Positions 12,171 to 23,000 of a DNA stretch of 64,000 nucleotides are shown piece after piece. A program made the translations under genes and the position numbers. A model generated the notes under the pieces. It searched no databases. It was given only the letters and a program-made list of their open reading frames with translations, and was not told the DNA's origin. Origin of the DNA: Capra hircus. Lineage: Eukaryota > Chordata > Mammalia > Artiodactyla > Bovidae. The stretch spans positions 82,400,713 to 82,464,712 of the forward strand of contig NC_030816.1 of assembly GCF_001704415.2 (NCBI RefSeq), written 5' to 3'. Position 1 is the first letter of the stretch, and every line of letters begins with the position of its first letter.

Positions 12171-12699
12171 GAGGGCTTCAGCGTATCTTTTCTCTGGGGA
12201 TGCAACTCAACCCAAAGCAGCTCTGTGTGTTGGCTGAAGAAGCTGCGAAGGCTGGGAACTGCAAGCCAAGGACAGGACCTGGAGCGTGCTTTGGAGGGTG
12301 AGGGGCAGTGGGGAGAGGCAGCTCTGGCGGGTGCTGGCAACGCTCGCTGCTGGCCACTCGCTGCCCCACCGGAGGCTGGACGCCGCAATCACAGGCCTTG
12401 TTTCTTAAGCAGGATAAGATACGCATGACAAGTACAAACCACTTATAAAATTCAGACAGGATTAAGAATTTTCAGGGACTTGGTCGTTGGTTTACGTGTG
12501 GTGGTTCCCCCCAGAAAAAGCCCTTGCTTTTTGTTATGAACATTTCAAACACGAGCTAGAGCAGAGAGAAGGCCACCCCCTCATATGGTCACTGGCCCGC
12601 TGCCCTCACTTTGCTGTGTCTGGCTTTGTAGGCAAGTTGTCACGTGAAAGCCAGCCTTTTTGTCATTTGTAATGTTGGGCCCATTACGCAGTCTGCTGT

Positions 12700-12870
12700 G
12701 CTTTGGGGGCAGGAGGAGAAGGGGGCGACAGAGGATGAGGTGGTTGGATGGCATCAACTCAGTGCACATGAGTTGGAGCAAACTTTGGGAGACAGTGAAG
12801 GACAGGGGAGCCTGGAGTGCTGCAGTCCATGGGGGTCACAAAGAGTCGGACACGACCGAGCAAGTGAACA
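12700..12870 (+). mobile_element. BovB LINE 3' end
   Basis: Sense fragment, gacagaggatgaggtggttg to gagtcggacacgacc. Confidence 0.85.
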
Positions 12871-13509
12871 AGAGCACAGTCCCCGTGAGCCTAGGTTTTC
12901 ACTTACAGAGTTGAGATGGCGCCTGGTGACGCCCCACAGCAAATGCAGTCAGAGTGTCCCACACAGCCCCTGGCAGACAGTCAGCTTCGAGGATAATAAA
13001 TGTCTCTCTGACTTTCTGAATGTGCCTGAAGCCTAGGACCCTGGGACCCGGACCCACAGCTGCTCTCGGTAAAGCCTAAGGAGGCCGCCAGAGCGGGACC
13101 TCAACCTGCCAGTCAGGAGACCTCGGGGGGCATCTTTCCATGAGCATTTCCCCATAGTCATTATGCGAATTAAAAAATAAGTTAACAAAAGATAAATGTT
13201 GAGTGCTTTTTAAGGAAAGCCCCTGGTAAGAAATGACTGAGGAGTAGAAGAGAGAAAACCAGTGAAGTGGTGATACGCAGGGACAGAGCCCCGGGCTGCT
13301 CCTCAACCTCACCGCCCCGGGCGCCTCCGTGGGGCTTGGGGTGCGCCTGGGACTCTGCATTGCTCACTAGCTCCCTGCTGAGAGCTGCCCCCCAACACCT
13401 GGAGGAAAAAGAGCGTGAGGCACCCTGGCTCCCCTGGGCCAAGCCTGTCCCTCTGCCCGTTCTTGTAACTCCCATGAGCTGAGAATGAGTTTTGCATATG
13501 TTAATGGTT

Positions 13510-14045
13510 AGAAATCAAAAGAAGAACTTTTGCGAGACATAAAAAATTGCAACCTAGACAGCATATTAAAAAGCAGAGACATTACTTTGCCAACAAAGGT
13601 CTGTCTAGTCAAAGCTATGGTTTTTCCAGTAGTCATGGCTGGATGTGAGAATTGGACCATAAAGAAAGCTGAGCCCCAAGAATTGATGCTTTTGAACTGT
13701 GGTGTTGGAGAAGTCTCTTGAGAGTTCCTTGAATTGCAAGGAGATCAAACCAGTCCATCCTAAAGGAATCTTCATTGGAAGGACTGATGCTGAAGCTGAA
13801 ACTCCAATAATTTGGCCACCTGATGTGAAGAACTGACTCATTTGAAAAGACCCTGATACTGGGAAAGATTGAAGGCAGGAGGAGAAGGGGATGACAGAGG
13901 ATGAGATGGTTGGATCGCATCACCAACGCGATGGACACAAGTTTGAGTAAACTCCGGGAGTTGGTGATGTGGAGGCCTGGTGTGCTGCAGTCCATAGGGT
14001 TGCGAGGAGTCAGACATGACTGAGCAACTGAACTGAACTGAAAAA
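13510..14045 (+). mobile_element. BovB LINE 3' part
   Basis: Sense BovB (gcagagacattactttgcc, ggaccataaagaaagctgag, final gactgagcaactgaactg). Multiple stops. Confidence 0.87.
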
Positions 14046-14233
14046 TTACAAGAAATTCAGATTTCAACGTCCATTATCAGAACACAGACACACCCACTCT
14101 TTAACACGATGGGTGCAGTCACAAGCGCACAGTTGATCAGGTGGGACAGAGAAGGTACAGAGCCTGGAATACTGGCCATTTGGACTTTACAGATAGGGTG
14201 TGTCGATGCCTAGGGTGGTGGTTCCCAGTGCCG

Positions 14234-14248
14234 CCAGCAGGGGGCAGC
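14234..14248 (+). promoter_or_regulatory. CTCF-like motif, plus orientation
   Basis: CCAGCAGGGGGCAGC matches every position of the CTCF core CCASYAGRKGGCRSY. It lies in non-repeat sequence. Binding is inferred. Confidence 0.55.
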
Positions 14249-14535
14249 ATAAAGCCATGTGTGTGGGCCCAGCCTCCCGGGGCTCAGAAAGGGTATTTAG
14301 GAATGTGATGGGGAGACCAAGCTGAGGTTTAGGAGGGAGGTACAGGCCTGGGGTAGAAAGGCAATTAGCGAGGGGAGTGAGTGGAGAACGCCCAGGGTAA
14401 GTAGGGCAATGGGGCACCCTCCTTAAGGGTTGGTGTGAGAGTGGACCCCCAGGATGGAGGCCCAGGTGTGGGCGGCAGGGAGCCGCTAGAGGGTTGCAGG
14501 TGGTGGGGAGAAGGAGCATCGCTTTGGGGAGGGGG

Positions 14536-14550
14536 GCTGCCACCTGGTGG
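14536..14550 (-). promoter_or_regulatory. CTCF-like motif, minus orientation
   Basis: Minus strand reads CCACCAGGTGGCAGC, a full match to the same core. It faces the plus motif 300 bp to its left. Confidence 0.55.
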
Positions 14551-15087
14551 TCGTGCCTCTGGGCAGCAGTCCCAACAGGCCACGACTGGGAGGACGAGGG
14601 GCCAGCTGAGCTGTGACCAGTCCCCGCCCCCTGGCCCTTGACCCCCAGGGCTCAGAACTGCCCTTCCCTTGGAGTCTGCCTCTGGCCCAGGACAGGCTGG
14701 ATGAGCAGTGTCTCTGTCTAATCTCCCTCTTTCTCCTGCTTTTCTCTGCTTTCGCAGTGACGGGGCCCTCGGTGCACTCAGGGTGGCTCCTTCAGATTCC
14801 AGCCTGTCTTCTTCCCCGAGGCTCCTGCAGATGCGAGCCTTCACTCTTTACAAGCTGGCTCCACTGGTTTAGCGCTCAGCCTTCGGGGTGAGGCCCTTTT
14901 TATTTTTAAAGGGTTGTTTTGTAGTCAGACAGGGAAGAGGCTCACTCCTGTTAGAGTCTGGTGAGCACCGCGGTGAACCCCAGAAAATGCACATGGACAG
15001 GTGGCCTTACGGTTTGAAATGTGATTTCAGGGCTCACCCATCACCTGAGCCCCCCAGGTTAGGACCCCTAACTGGCAGTGGGCATTG

Positions 15088-15225
15088 TCCCTGTAGCTCA
15101 CACGGTAAATAATCTGCCTGCAATGCAGAAGACCTGGGTTTGATCCCTGGGTTGGGAAGATCCTCTGGAGAAGGGAATGGCTACCCACTCCAGTATTCTT
15201 GCCTGGAGAATCCCATGGACTTGGG
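15088..15225 (+). mobile_element. Bov-tA SINE, truncated
   Basis: Sense copy with ggtttgatccctgggttggg; loses its 3' part at a G-rich run after gagaatcccatggactt. Confidence 0.8.
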
Positions 15226-15461
15226 GGGAGGGGGGTGATCAGATCAGGTCTGCTGGGGGGTTAGCCATCCCCAGTTTTAAGGTTTGGGGCTTGATATCAG
15301 AGTACTTTGCCCCCCACCCAAACACACCCCCCACCCCACAACAGAGGATAAGATGGTTGGATGGCATGTAATTCCTGATTGTCTTACTACCCCGCCCCCG
15401 CTGCCCTTCCTCCTGTCTTATGGAGATGATGAAATACTTAAGTCTTTATAACCTTCTGAAG

Positions 15462-15968
15462 AAAAGTTATGACAAACCCAGACAGTGTATTAAAAAGCAG
15501 AGGCATCACTTTGCCGACAACGGTCTGCCTAGTCAAAGCTATGGTTTTTCCTGTAGTCATGTACAGATGTGAGAGTTGGACCACAGAGAAAGCTGAGGGC
15601 CAAAGAATTGATGCTTTTGAACTGTGGTGTTGGAGAAGACTCTTGAGAGTCCCTTGGACTGCAAGGAGATCAAACCAGTCTGTGCTAAAGGAAATCAGTC
15701 CTGAATAGTCATTGGAAGGACTGAAGCTAAAGCTCCAATCCTTTGGCCACCTGATGCGAAGAGCTGAGTCATTGGAAAAGCCCCTGATGCTGGGAAAGAT
15801 TGAAGGCGGGAGGAGACGGGGACGACAGAGGATGAGATGGTTGGATGGCATCACTGACTCAATGGACATGAGTTTGAGCAAACTCCAGGAGATGGTGAAG
15901 GACAGGGAAGCCTGGCGTGCTGCAGTCCATGGGGTCACAAAGAGTCGGACACGACTGAGCGACTGAAC
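15462..15968 (+). mobile_element. BovB LINE 3' part
   Basis: Sense BovB from gtattaaaaagcagaggc to gactgagcgactgaactg. Its antisense gives a 186-codon open frame that is not a gene. Confidence 0.88.
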
Positions 15969-16629
15969 TGCATCGACAGGAAAGCCTTCCGAATGCACAA
16001 CACAGGAGCTGCTCTAACCTCCCAGGACCACGCATCTGGCCGTTCTCAGCTGTGTGCCGGGCACTCTGGAGGCTGCTGGGGAACTTCCCTGAGAGAATCC
16101 ACTTCTGGTCTCCAGGCTGGGCCAGTGAGCTGACCTCACCCTGTGCATTGGGCTGGGAAACATTGTGTTCACAGGACTGTGGGCTTAGAGAGGGCTATTT
16201 TTGGGGTCTTAGTACAGCACATCATAAAATCCCCTTTCCTTGAAACAAAAAGAGTACTATATCAGATGGAGTCTTATTTAGGAAATTATTAGCCTCTATA
16301 ACTAGAAATAAGTAGATTACATTTTTTAAAAGATTAGTTCAATCTCCGTAACAAAGAATGTTTAAAGGAATATAGTCACTCCATTATGAAATGTTTGCAG
16401 AGGACAACTGGAAGCTTAGAAGCTTGAAGTGTTTTTCAAATGATCCAGAATTTAAAAGTCTAATTCAGCATCAACTTTCAGTAAAAGCAATCGTTTCCAG
16501 CAAGTATGGTCTCATACTGTGTGTGGGTGTATGTGTGTGTGGAACGTCAGCTTTAGGCGGAATATAATTTAGGTAACACAAAATTCATTTGCTTAAATGT
16601 ACGGTTTCATGATTTTTTGGTAAAATGTA

Positions 16630-16815
16630 CAGAGTCCCAGGTGGGTCAGTGGTAAAGAATCCACCTGCCAATTCAGAAGCAGATGGAGACACAGGTTCGA
16701 TCCCTGGATCAGGAAGATCCCCTGGAGGGGGAAATGGCAACCCACTCCAGTATTCTTGCCTGAAAAACTCCATGGACAGAGGGGCCTGGGGTTTCAAAGA
16801 GTCGAATATGAGCGA
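16630..16815 (+). mobile_element. Bov-tA SINE
   Basis: Sense copy (cccaggtgggtcagtggta, ggttcgatccctggatc), about 150 bp upstream of the first SYTL3 exon in the window. Confidence 0.85.
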
Positions 16816-16963
16816 GCAACAGCGCACGCCTCAAAATGGTCTCTTGCTTTTTAATCATAAGATGCAGTTAGGAAAATAATAATTTTAATGTATTATATCC
16901 TGTATTTCCATCATCTGCATTGTATTCTTACTAATAAATGACCTCTACCGATATCTCTTCCAG

Positions 16964-17015
16964 GCAAGCACGAGACAGCCGGAGCAAAGCTCTTGCAATC
17001 TTATCAGAAGCTGAG
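16964..17015 (+). CDS. SYTL3: SYTL3 linker exon (first in window)
   Basis: 52 bp between a tctcttccag acceptor and a gtgagt donor. It begins with two bases completing a Gly codon (GGC), then reads KHETAGAKLLQSYQKL and ends two bases into a Ser codon. Human Slp3 has a nearly identical stretch just after the Rab27-binding domain, which sets the frame. A different open frame across the same bases (QARDSRSKALAIL) is a shadow and does not join to the next exon. The upstream exon, expected to end in the motif KKFPTG, is not visible in the preceding 16.9 kb. Confidence 0.93.
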
Positions 17016-20000
17016 GTGAGTGCTGTCAGAGGCCAGGCTGTCCTGTGCCCTCGGGGCTGGAGCACAGAGGACTCACTCAAAGAACGTATAGGTCTCCTGA
17101 CTTTCAGATGTCACTGCTTTGGAATGTAACTTAAAAAAAAAAAGATGATAAAAAGTGCCTGGAGAAGATTCAGAGATATTTCCACATTCTTATGAAAAGC
17201 TAAAAGGGTCGAGCATAGGATTTTCTCACAAGACATTTTGTTTCTTGAAATTTTGGGTAGGTTTTCGGGAAACGAAATGTTGTTTTTGATGGCATGTCCA
17301 ACGAGATTCAGGACTTCCCGGGTGGCTCAGTGGTAAAGAATCAGCCTGCCATTGCAGGAGATGAAAGAGACTCGGGTTCAGTCCCTGAGTCAGGAAGATC
17401 CCCTGTAGAAGGAAATGAACCCATTCCAGTATTCTTGCCTGGAAAATTCCATGGACAGAGCAACCTGGTGGGCTACAGTCCATGGCGTGGCAAAGAGTCA
17501 GACATGCCTGAGCACACAGCACCAATGAGATTCTAAACCAAGCACTTGCGTTTATGAATCATTCATGTCCCTAACATCTTGCCCGGTGCCTGACACTAGA
17601 AACATTTGTGGAATGAACATTGGTAGGTTTGAATAATGGCCTGAGAGATAGTAACTTTATAAACAAAATTCTAAACTCCCAGCCATCATGAAACGAGCAA
17701 TAATTCACACACCCAACTATGCTGAATTTATTAAAGTGCTCTTGAAAAGTCTCCACCAGCAGCTTTTGTTTTGTTTTGTTTTTATGGTGAGACTTTCCAA
17801 TTTCTGGATTTTTCATTGTTTTACTCCATCTGTCCCCTTGCCAACTTCTTTTAGCATAAACTTATGATTCCTCTTATGGTCGGTTTTTATATCCATGACA
17901 TCTGGGGCATTCTGCTGGGTGCTATCCACTAAGAGGATGCTCAGGCCCACATGGCACCCATGTGTGGAGTCCGGGTGCCAGGGCAGCCAGGCCACAGAGC
18001 CGGGGCCCAGCACCCCAGCTGTTTTGTGACCACACGGCTGCAGTGCAGTGCCCAGGCCTGGGACACAGGACTGCGTCTCCCACGTTCAGACCCCAGGAAT
18101 CAGGGCGGAGTGGATCCAGGCAGGCTGCTGGGCCCTCTTCTAAAAAGTGAGGAAGCGTATTTTTTGCAGAAAGGCAGAGGACTTGAATTACAGGACAAAT
18201 GTGAATGCTGTATGCGTGTAATACTCACAACCCGTTTCTTATCCCTGTGTTTCCCCTCAGCAGCAAGATCTCCGTGGTTCCTCCCACTCCACCGCCTCTC
18301 AGCGAAAGCCAGTGTGGCGGTGGCCCGGCCAGGGTAATGCGCCCGTGCGGTGCCCCTGGGTCGGGGTGGGGAGGGACGCGGAGGAGATGGGGCCGAGAGG
18401 CTGAGCCTCGCGGCACAGCGATCCAGCCTCGCCTGGAGGGTCCCGAGGCCCGGAGGGAAGGGGGGCCCCCGTAGGAGGCTGGAGGTGCTGGGCTCTGCCT
18501 GGGGTCTGGGTTCCCATCTCCCCGCTGGGGGCCGTGGGCCCGACCCCCACGCTCCCGCACGCCCCGCATGTCAGTGGACGCGTCTTCCGCCTGCATCCCA
18601 CATCCGCCTCTCTTCACGGCTGCCGTTTGTTGCTTCATACCCTCACCGTGCCCTTGAGTGTGGGGATATGGACGGGCTTCCGTGTGTGTCAGGGGCCTTT
18701 GAGGGTTGGAAAGGGAAATACAGGTTGATTCACAGGCGTGTGACTCACAGATGGGGGAGTACCTGTGGAAATGTGGGTGTGCGTGTCTTTGAGTGTTTGT
18801 AGGTGCTTAGCGTAAAGAAGGCCAGGACCCTTTCCATCCAGAGCAGTTAGCTGTGTGATTCTGGGGGACTTACCTGGGCTCCCACCTGGGAGGCGGCAAT
18901 AATCACACTTGTCTGGCTCGCCTCCCACTGCTGGTGTAAGAAATTACCCCAGTAATGTCTGTGCTGGTACGTGGAAGTTGTCAAGTGCCATGGGAACACG
19001 TGGCCTTGATTATTTATTATTCTACGTATTAAAAGGAGTAACTCCATTTATGCACAGGATATACATGTTTGCTGGTGAGAGAATTCTTTTCCCAGTTTCA
19101 GACTGAGACCCCAGTTCAGTTCAGTTCAGTCGCTCAGTCGTGTCTGACGCTTTGTGACCCCATAAATCGCAGCACGCCAGGCCTCCCTCTCCATCACCAG
19201 CTCCCGGAGTTCACCCAAACCCATGTCCATCGAGTCCATGATGCCATCCAGCCATCTCATCCTCTGTTGTCCCCTTTTCCTCCTGCCCCCAATCCCTCCC
19301 AGCATCAGTCTTTTCCAGTGAGTCAACTCTTTGCATGAGGTGGCCAAAGTACTAGAGCTTCAACTTTAGCATCATTCCTTCCAAAGAACACCCAGGGCTG
19401 ATCTCCTTTAGAATGGACTGGTCGGATCTCTTTGCAGTCCAAGGGACTCTCAGGAGTCTTCTCCAACACCACAGTTCAAAAGCATCAATTCTTTGGCACT
19501 CAGCTTTCTTCACAGTCCAACTCTCACATCCATACATGACCACTGGAAAAACCATAGCCTTGACTAGATGGACCTTTGTTGGCAAAGTAATGTCTCTGCT
19601 TTTGAATATGCTATCTAGGTTGCTCATAACTTTTCTTCCAAGGAGTAAGCGTCTTTTAATTTCATGGCTGCAGTCACCATCTGCAGTGATTTTGGAGCCC
19701 AAAAAATAAAGTCTGACACTGTTTCCACTGTTTCCCCATCTATTTCCCATGAAGTGATGGGACCAGATGCCATGATCTTCGTTTTCTGAATGTTGAGCTT
19801 TAAGCCAACTTTTTCGCTCTCCACTTTCACTTTCATCACGAGGCTTTTTAGTTCCTCTTCACTTTCTGCCATAAGGGTGGTGTCATCTGCATATCTGAGG
19901 TTATTGATATTTCTCCCGGCAATCTTGATTCCAGCTTGTGCTTCTTCCAGCCTAGCATTTCTCATGATGTACTCTGCACAGAAGTTAAATAAGCAGGGTG

Positions 20001-23000
20001 ACAATATACAGCCTTGATGTACTCCTTTTCCTATTTGGAACCAGCCTGTTGTTCCATGTCCAGTTCTGACTGTTGCTTCCTGACCTGCATACCGATTTTT
20101 CAAGAGGCAGATCAGGTGGTCTGGTATTCCCATCTCTCTCAGAATTTTCCACAGTTTATTGTGATCCACACAGTCAAAGGCTTTGGCATAGTCAATAAAG
20201 CAGAAATGGATGTTTTTCTGGAACTCTCTTGCTTTTTTGATGATCCAGCGGATGTTGGCCATTTGATCTCTGGTTCCTCTGCCTTTCCTAAAACCAGCTT
20301 GAGTGGCCTTCAGAATCCTGTTCGACTGTCTCCTTGGGAGAGGTTTCCTTCTTGAGAGTAATTTATCTGAAGTTACTCGAGCACAGATGTGCTCAAGGCA
20401 TATTACTGGGATGGATGGACAGACGGACGGATGGACGGGTGGATGGATGAGACTTGCAGAGGAGGTGGTCTCATTTCTGTTCTTTCTCTTCCTTTTTCCT
20501 CTCTCTTCTGCACTGGGAGGTGGACCTGACCCCTGGCTCCAGTCTGCTCACCCCTCCCTTGTGTCACGTGCATTCTGCCCACGTTGACATCCTCTCTGGG
20601 CAGAGCTGGGGTCAGGGACATAAGAGAAGGAGGGTAGAGAAGTGAGAATTTGTTCGCTGCAGTCTTTGAGCCCATGACGTGTCTGCTTATTTCTGTGAGG
20701 TAGTTGTTAGCTTTTCGACAACCACACGGTACTGCCCCTCCTTTAAGACAGCTGTCAAAACTCAGAGGAGAGACGCCGAATAAAGAAGGCTCCTCCCTCC
20801 TCCCTAGAGACCTGTGCCCCAGATACACGCGCACACACCAGCATGAACCCCGAGAACCCACACACACCTTCGCCCACCCATGCAGGCGTTTGGGGCTTGG
20901 TGGCCTGGAGCCTGCTGGGGCAAATGCCATTCATCAGACAGAAGTCTCACTCTCTCTCTTTCTGTCTCTGCTTTAGTTGCAGGAACTCGGGCAGTTTAAA
21001 GGATTCAATAAGTCCGTGGAAAATTTGTTTCTGTCTGTCACCACCCACATGAAAAGTAAGTGGCTGCCTCTCTGGGGGTTCTGGCACCGCCCTGCAGGCC
21101 AGGCACACACACTGGCTCCTGGAGAAAGCCAGGGCCCTTCCCCCATCCCGTGTCTGCATCAGCAACAGCTCTGAAGGCCCGGCGTGTGCTGGGACCTTTC
21201 TAGCTGCCAGCAGAGCAGGAGGCCCCAAAGCTTCCAGCGGGTAGACTGGGCAGCGGCGTGGATGGCACTGCTCGGAGGGGAGCGACTGTGGCATATCCTG
21301 GGGGACAGGGGAGCCCCGGGGCTTTGTTGGGGGGGTGGGCACGTCTGGGATCTCGCCTAGAGGACAGGCAATGCACCGACTCAGCCCTGCCCGGCGCACG
21401 CGGGAGACACTCGTCAACAGCACGAGGGGCATGCCACGAGACAGAGGGGCGCTCTGAAGGGGCGCTGCCCAACACGTGAGCCTCTGACCTCACGTGGCTC
21501 TTGAAATGTGGCCAGAGGAAAAAGCACATCGGATTCAGGAGACTTGCTATTGAACCAAGAGTGAAATTTTTCATTAATAATTTTAATACCGATAATATAT
21601 TCTCACAGTACATTGAATGAAAGTGAAGTCACTCAGTCGTGTCCGACTCTTTGTGACCCCATGGACTATAGCCTACCAGGTTCCTACGTCCATGGGATTT
21701 TCCAGGCAAGGGGACTGGAGTGGGTTGCCATTTCCTTCTCCAGGGGATCTTCCCAACCCAGGGATTGAACCCGGGTCTCCCGCACTGCAGGCAGACGCTT
21801 TACCATCTGAGCCCCCAGGGAAGTTCTAATATATTGGGTATGTTGCATTAAATGAAATACAGTATTACAATTAGCTTTGCCTGGTTCTTTTTGCTTTTTA
21901 AAATGTGGCCACTAGAAAATATGAAATGACATATGTGAGCTGTATTATATCTCTGTTGAGTGGTTTCAAGGTCCATGTTAGAGTGACAAGGGCCACGTTA
22001 GAGTGACAAGGCTCTCCTGGGAAAAGGAAGCCTTTTAAAGGACACACTCACCTTTGAGGGGGCACTTACCATGTGGGGCTCCTTCCTTCCTTTCTTTACT
22101 CATCTTAATTCTAAACTACTTTATTGCAAAGAAATTTTTAAGTCATCTTTTCAGGGTTTGCTTATGGAAATGGTTATAAGGATACCCCAAGGCTTATTTC
22201 TACCCCAAGAAGCAGTATTTAATTGTAAAATCTTTGTAAGGAGCCCCTAAAAATCCAGGTTGTTTGTTCAGCTGTCTTCTTTGTGTTTGGACAACCAGAC
22301 ACTTGGGATGTATAATGCCTAAATTGGGGGTAACCTGGTGGGGAGGTTGGGCTTGAACCCCCTTCACAGTGGCCCTACCTGCAGAGACCTGTGAACACAC
22401 GGTCACCATTCAGGAGCCAGCCCCCCATCCTGTGCTGGGGTCCCACGTCCAGTGGGATGTCAGGGACTCTCCTCTGGGCCCCAGAGCTCGGGGTGCGGAA
22501 ATCCTGGAGAAAGGTCTCAGCAAAGCTGTGTGCTCCCACCTGTCTTCCTTGTATTTCTTTTCTAGAGCTCTCCAAGTCCCAGAATGACATGACCTCTGAC
22601 AAGCAGCACCCGGAGACGGTCCCCAGGCAGCGTGAGGGCCGGCCGGAGAGGAGGAGCCAGTCTGACACCGCCATCAACGTGACCACAAGGGTATCCCCGG
22701 CCGCCTGAACACCTGCCTATCTTCTCTATAGAGTTCTCTGTCCTTTTATTTCAAAGCTAGACATCAAACAGTCTAAAAAACACTTATAAACCCCTCTGTT
22801 GGGTGCTGGCCAAATGAAGGTTAAAATTCAGATGTATTGAGTTTGGAACGTGGTTCAGAACCAGGGAAAGGCTTCCATGTGACCCCCGCAGCCCCCTAAG
22901 GCTTCCAGGCCACGCCAGGCACAAAGGCTCAGCTGCAGTCTTGCCGTGTGCCCACTTATTCCTGGCCTGCGGATACACTTGCTCAGGCCAGAGGCTGGCA

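Larger units (their letters stand above)
1..16963 (+). other. SYTL3 intron (partial), repeat-dense
   Basis: No SYTL3 exon is recognisable here; I looked for the zinc-finger and KKFPTG exons. Roughly 60 per cent is identifiable LINE or SINE, listed separately. Stretches with nothing recognised: 520-665, 8740-9145, 9415-9860, 10250-10690, 11060-11750, 12175-12690, 12875-13505, 14050-15085 and 15975-16625. The 14.05-15.09 kb part is GC-rich and holds two CTCF-like motifs. Confidence 0.7.
18334..20976 (+). other. SYTL3 intron with CpG-rich start and BovB LINE
   Basis: Begins with a CpG-dense patch (18334-18620), then ordinary sequence to 19110, a 1.2 kb minus-strand BovB, an imperfect tetranucleotide repeat at 20410-20453, and about 500 bp with nothing recognised before the next acceptor. 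Confidence 0.7.

Noticed and set aside
14365..14844. 159-codon minus-strand open frame
   Set aside because: Low-complexity Pro/Ser/Gly text from GC-rich intron; no homologue recognised.
15438..15998. 186-codon minus-strand open frame
   Set aside because: It is the antisense of a BovB LINE; the same text occurs antisense to other BovB copies here.
16938..17129. Alternative reading of the first exon (QARDSRSKALAILSEAE)
   Set aside because: That frame does not join to the next exon; the frame reading KHETAGAKLLQSYQKL does and matches Slp3.
18225..18802. Overlapping 137- and 150-codon open frames in both strands
   Set aside because: Explained by the CpG-rich patch; stops are rare there by composition.
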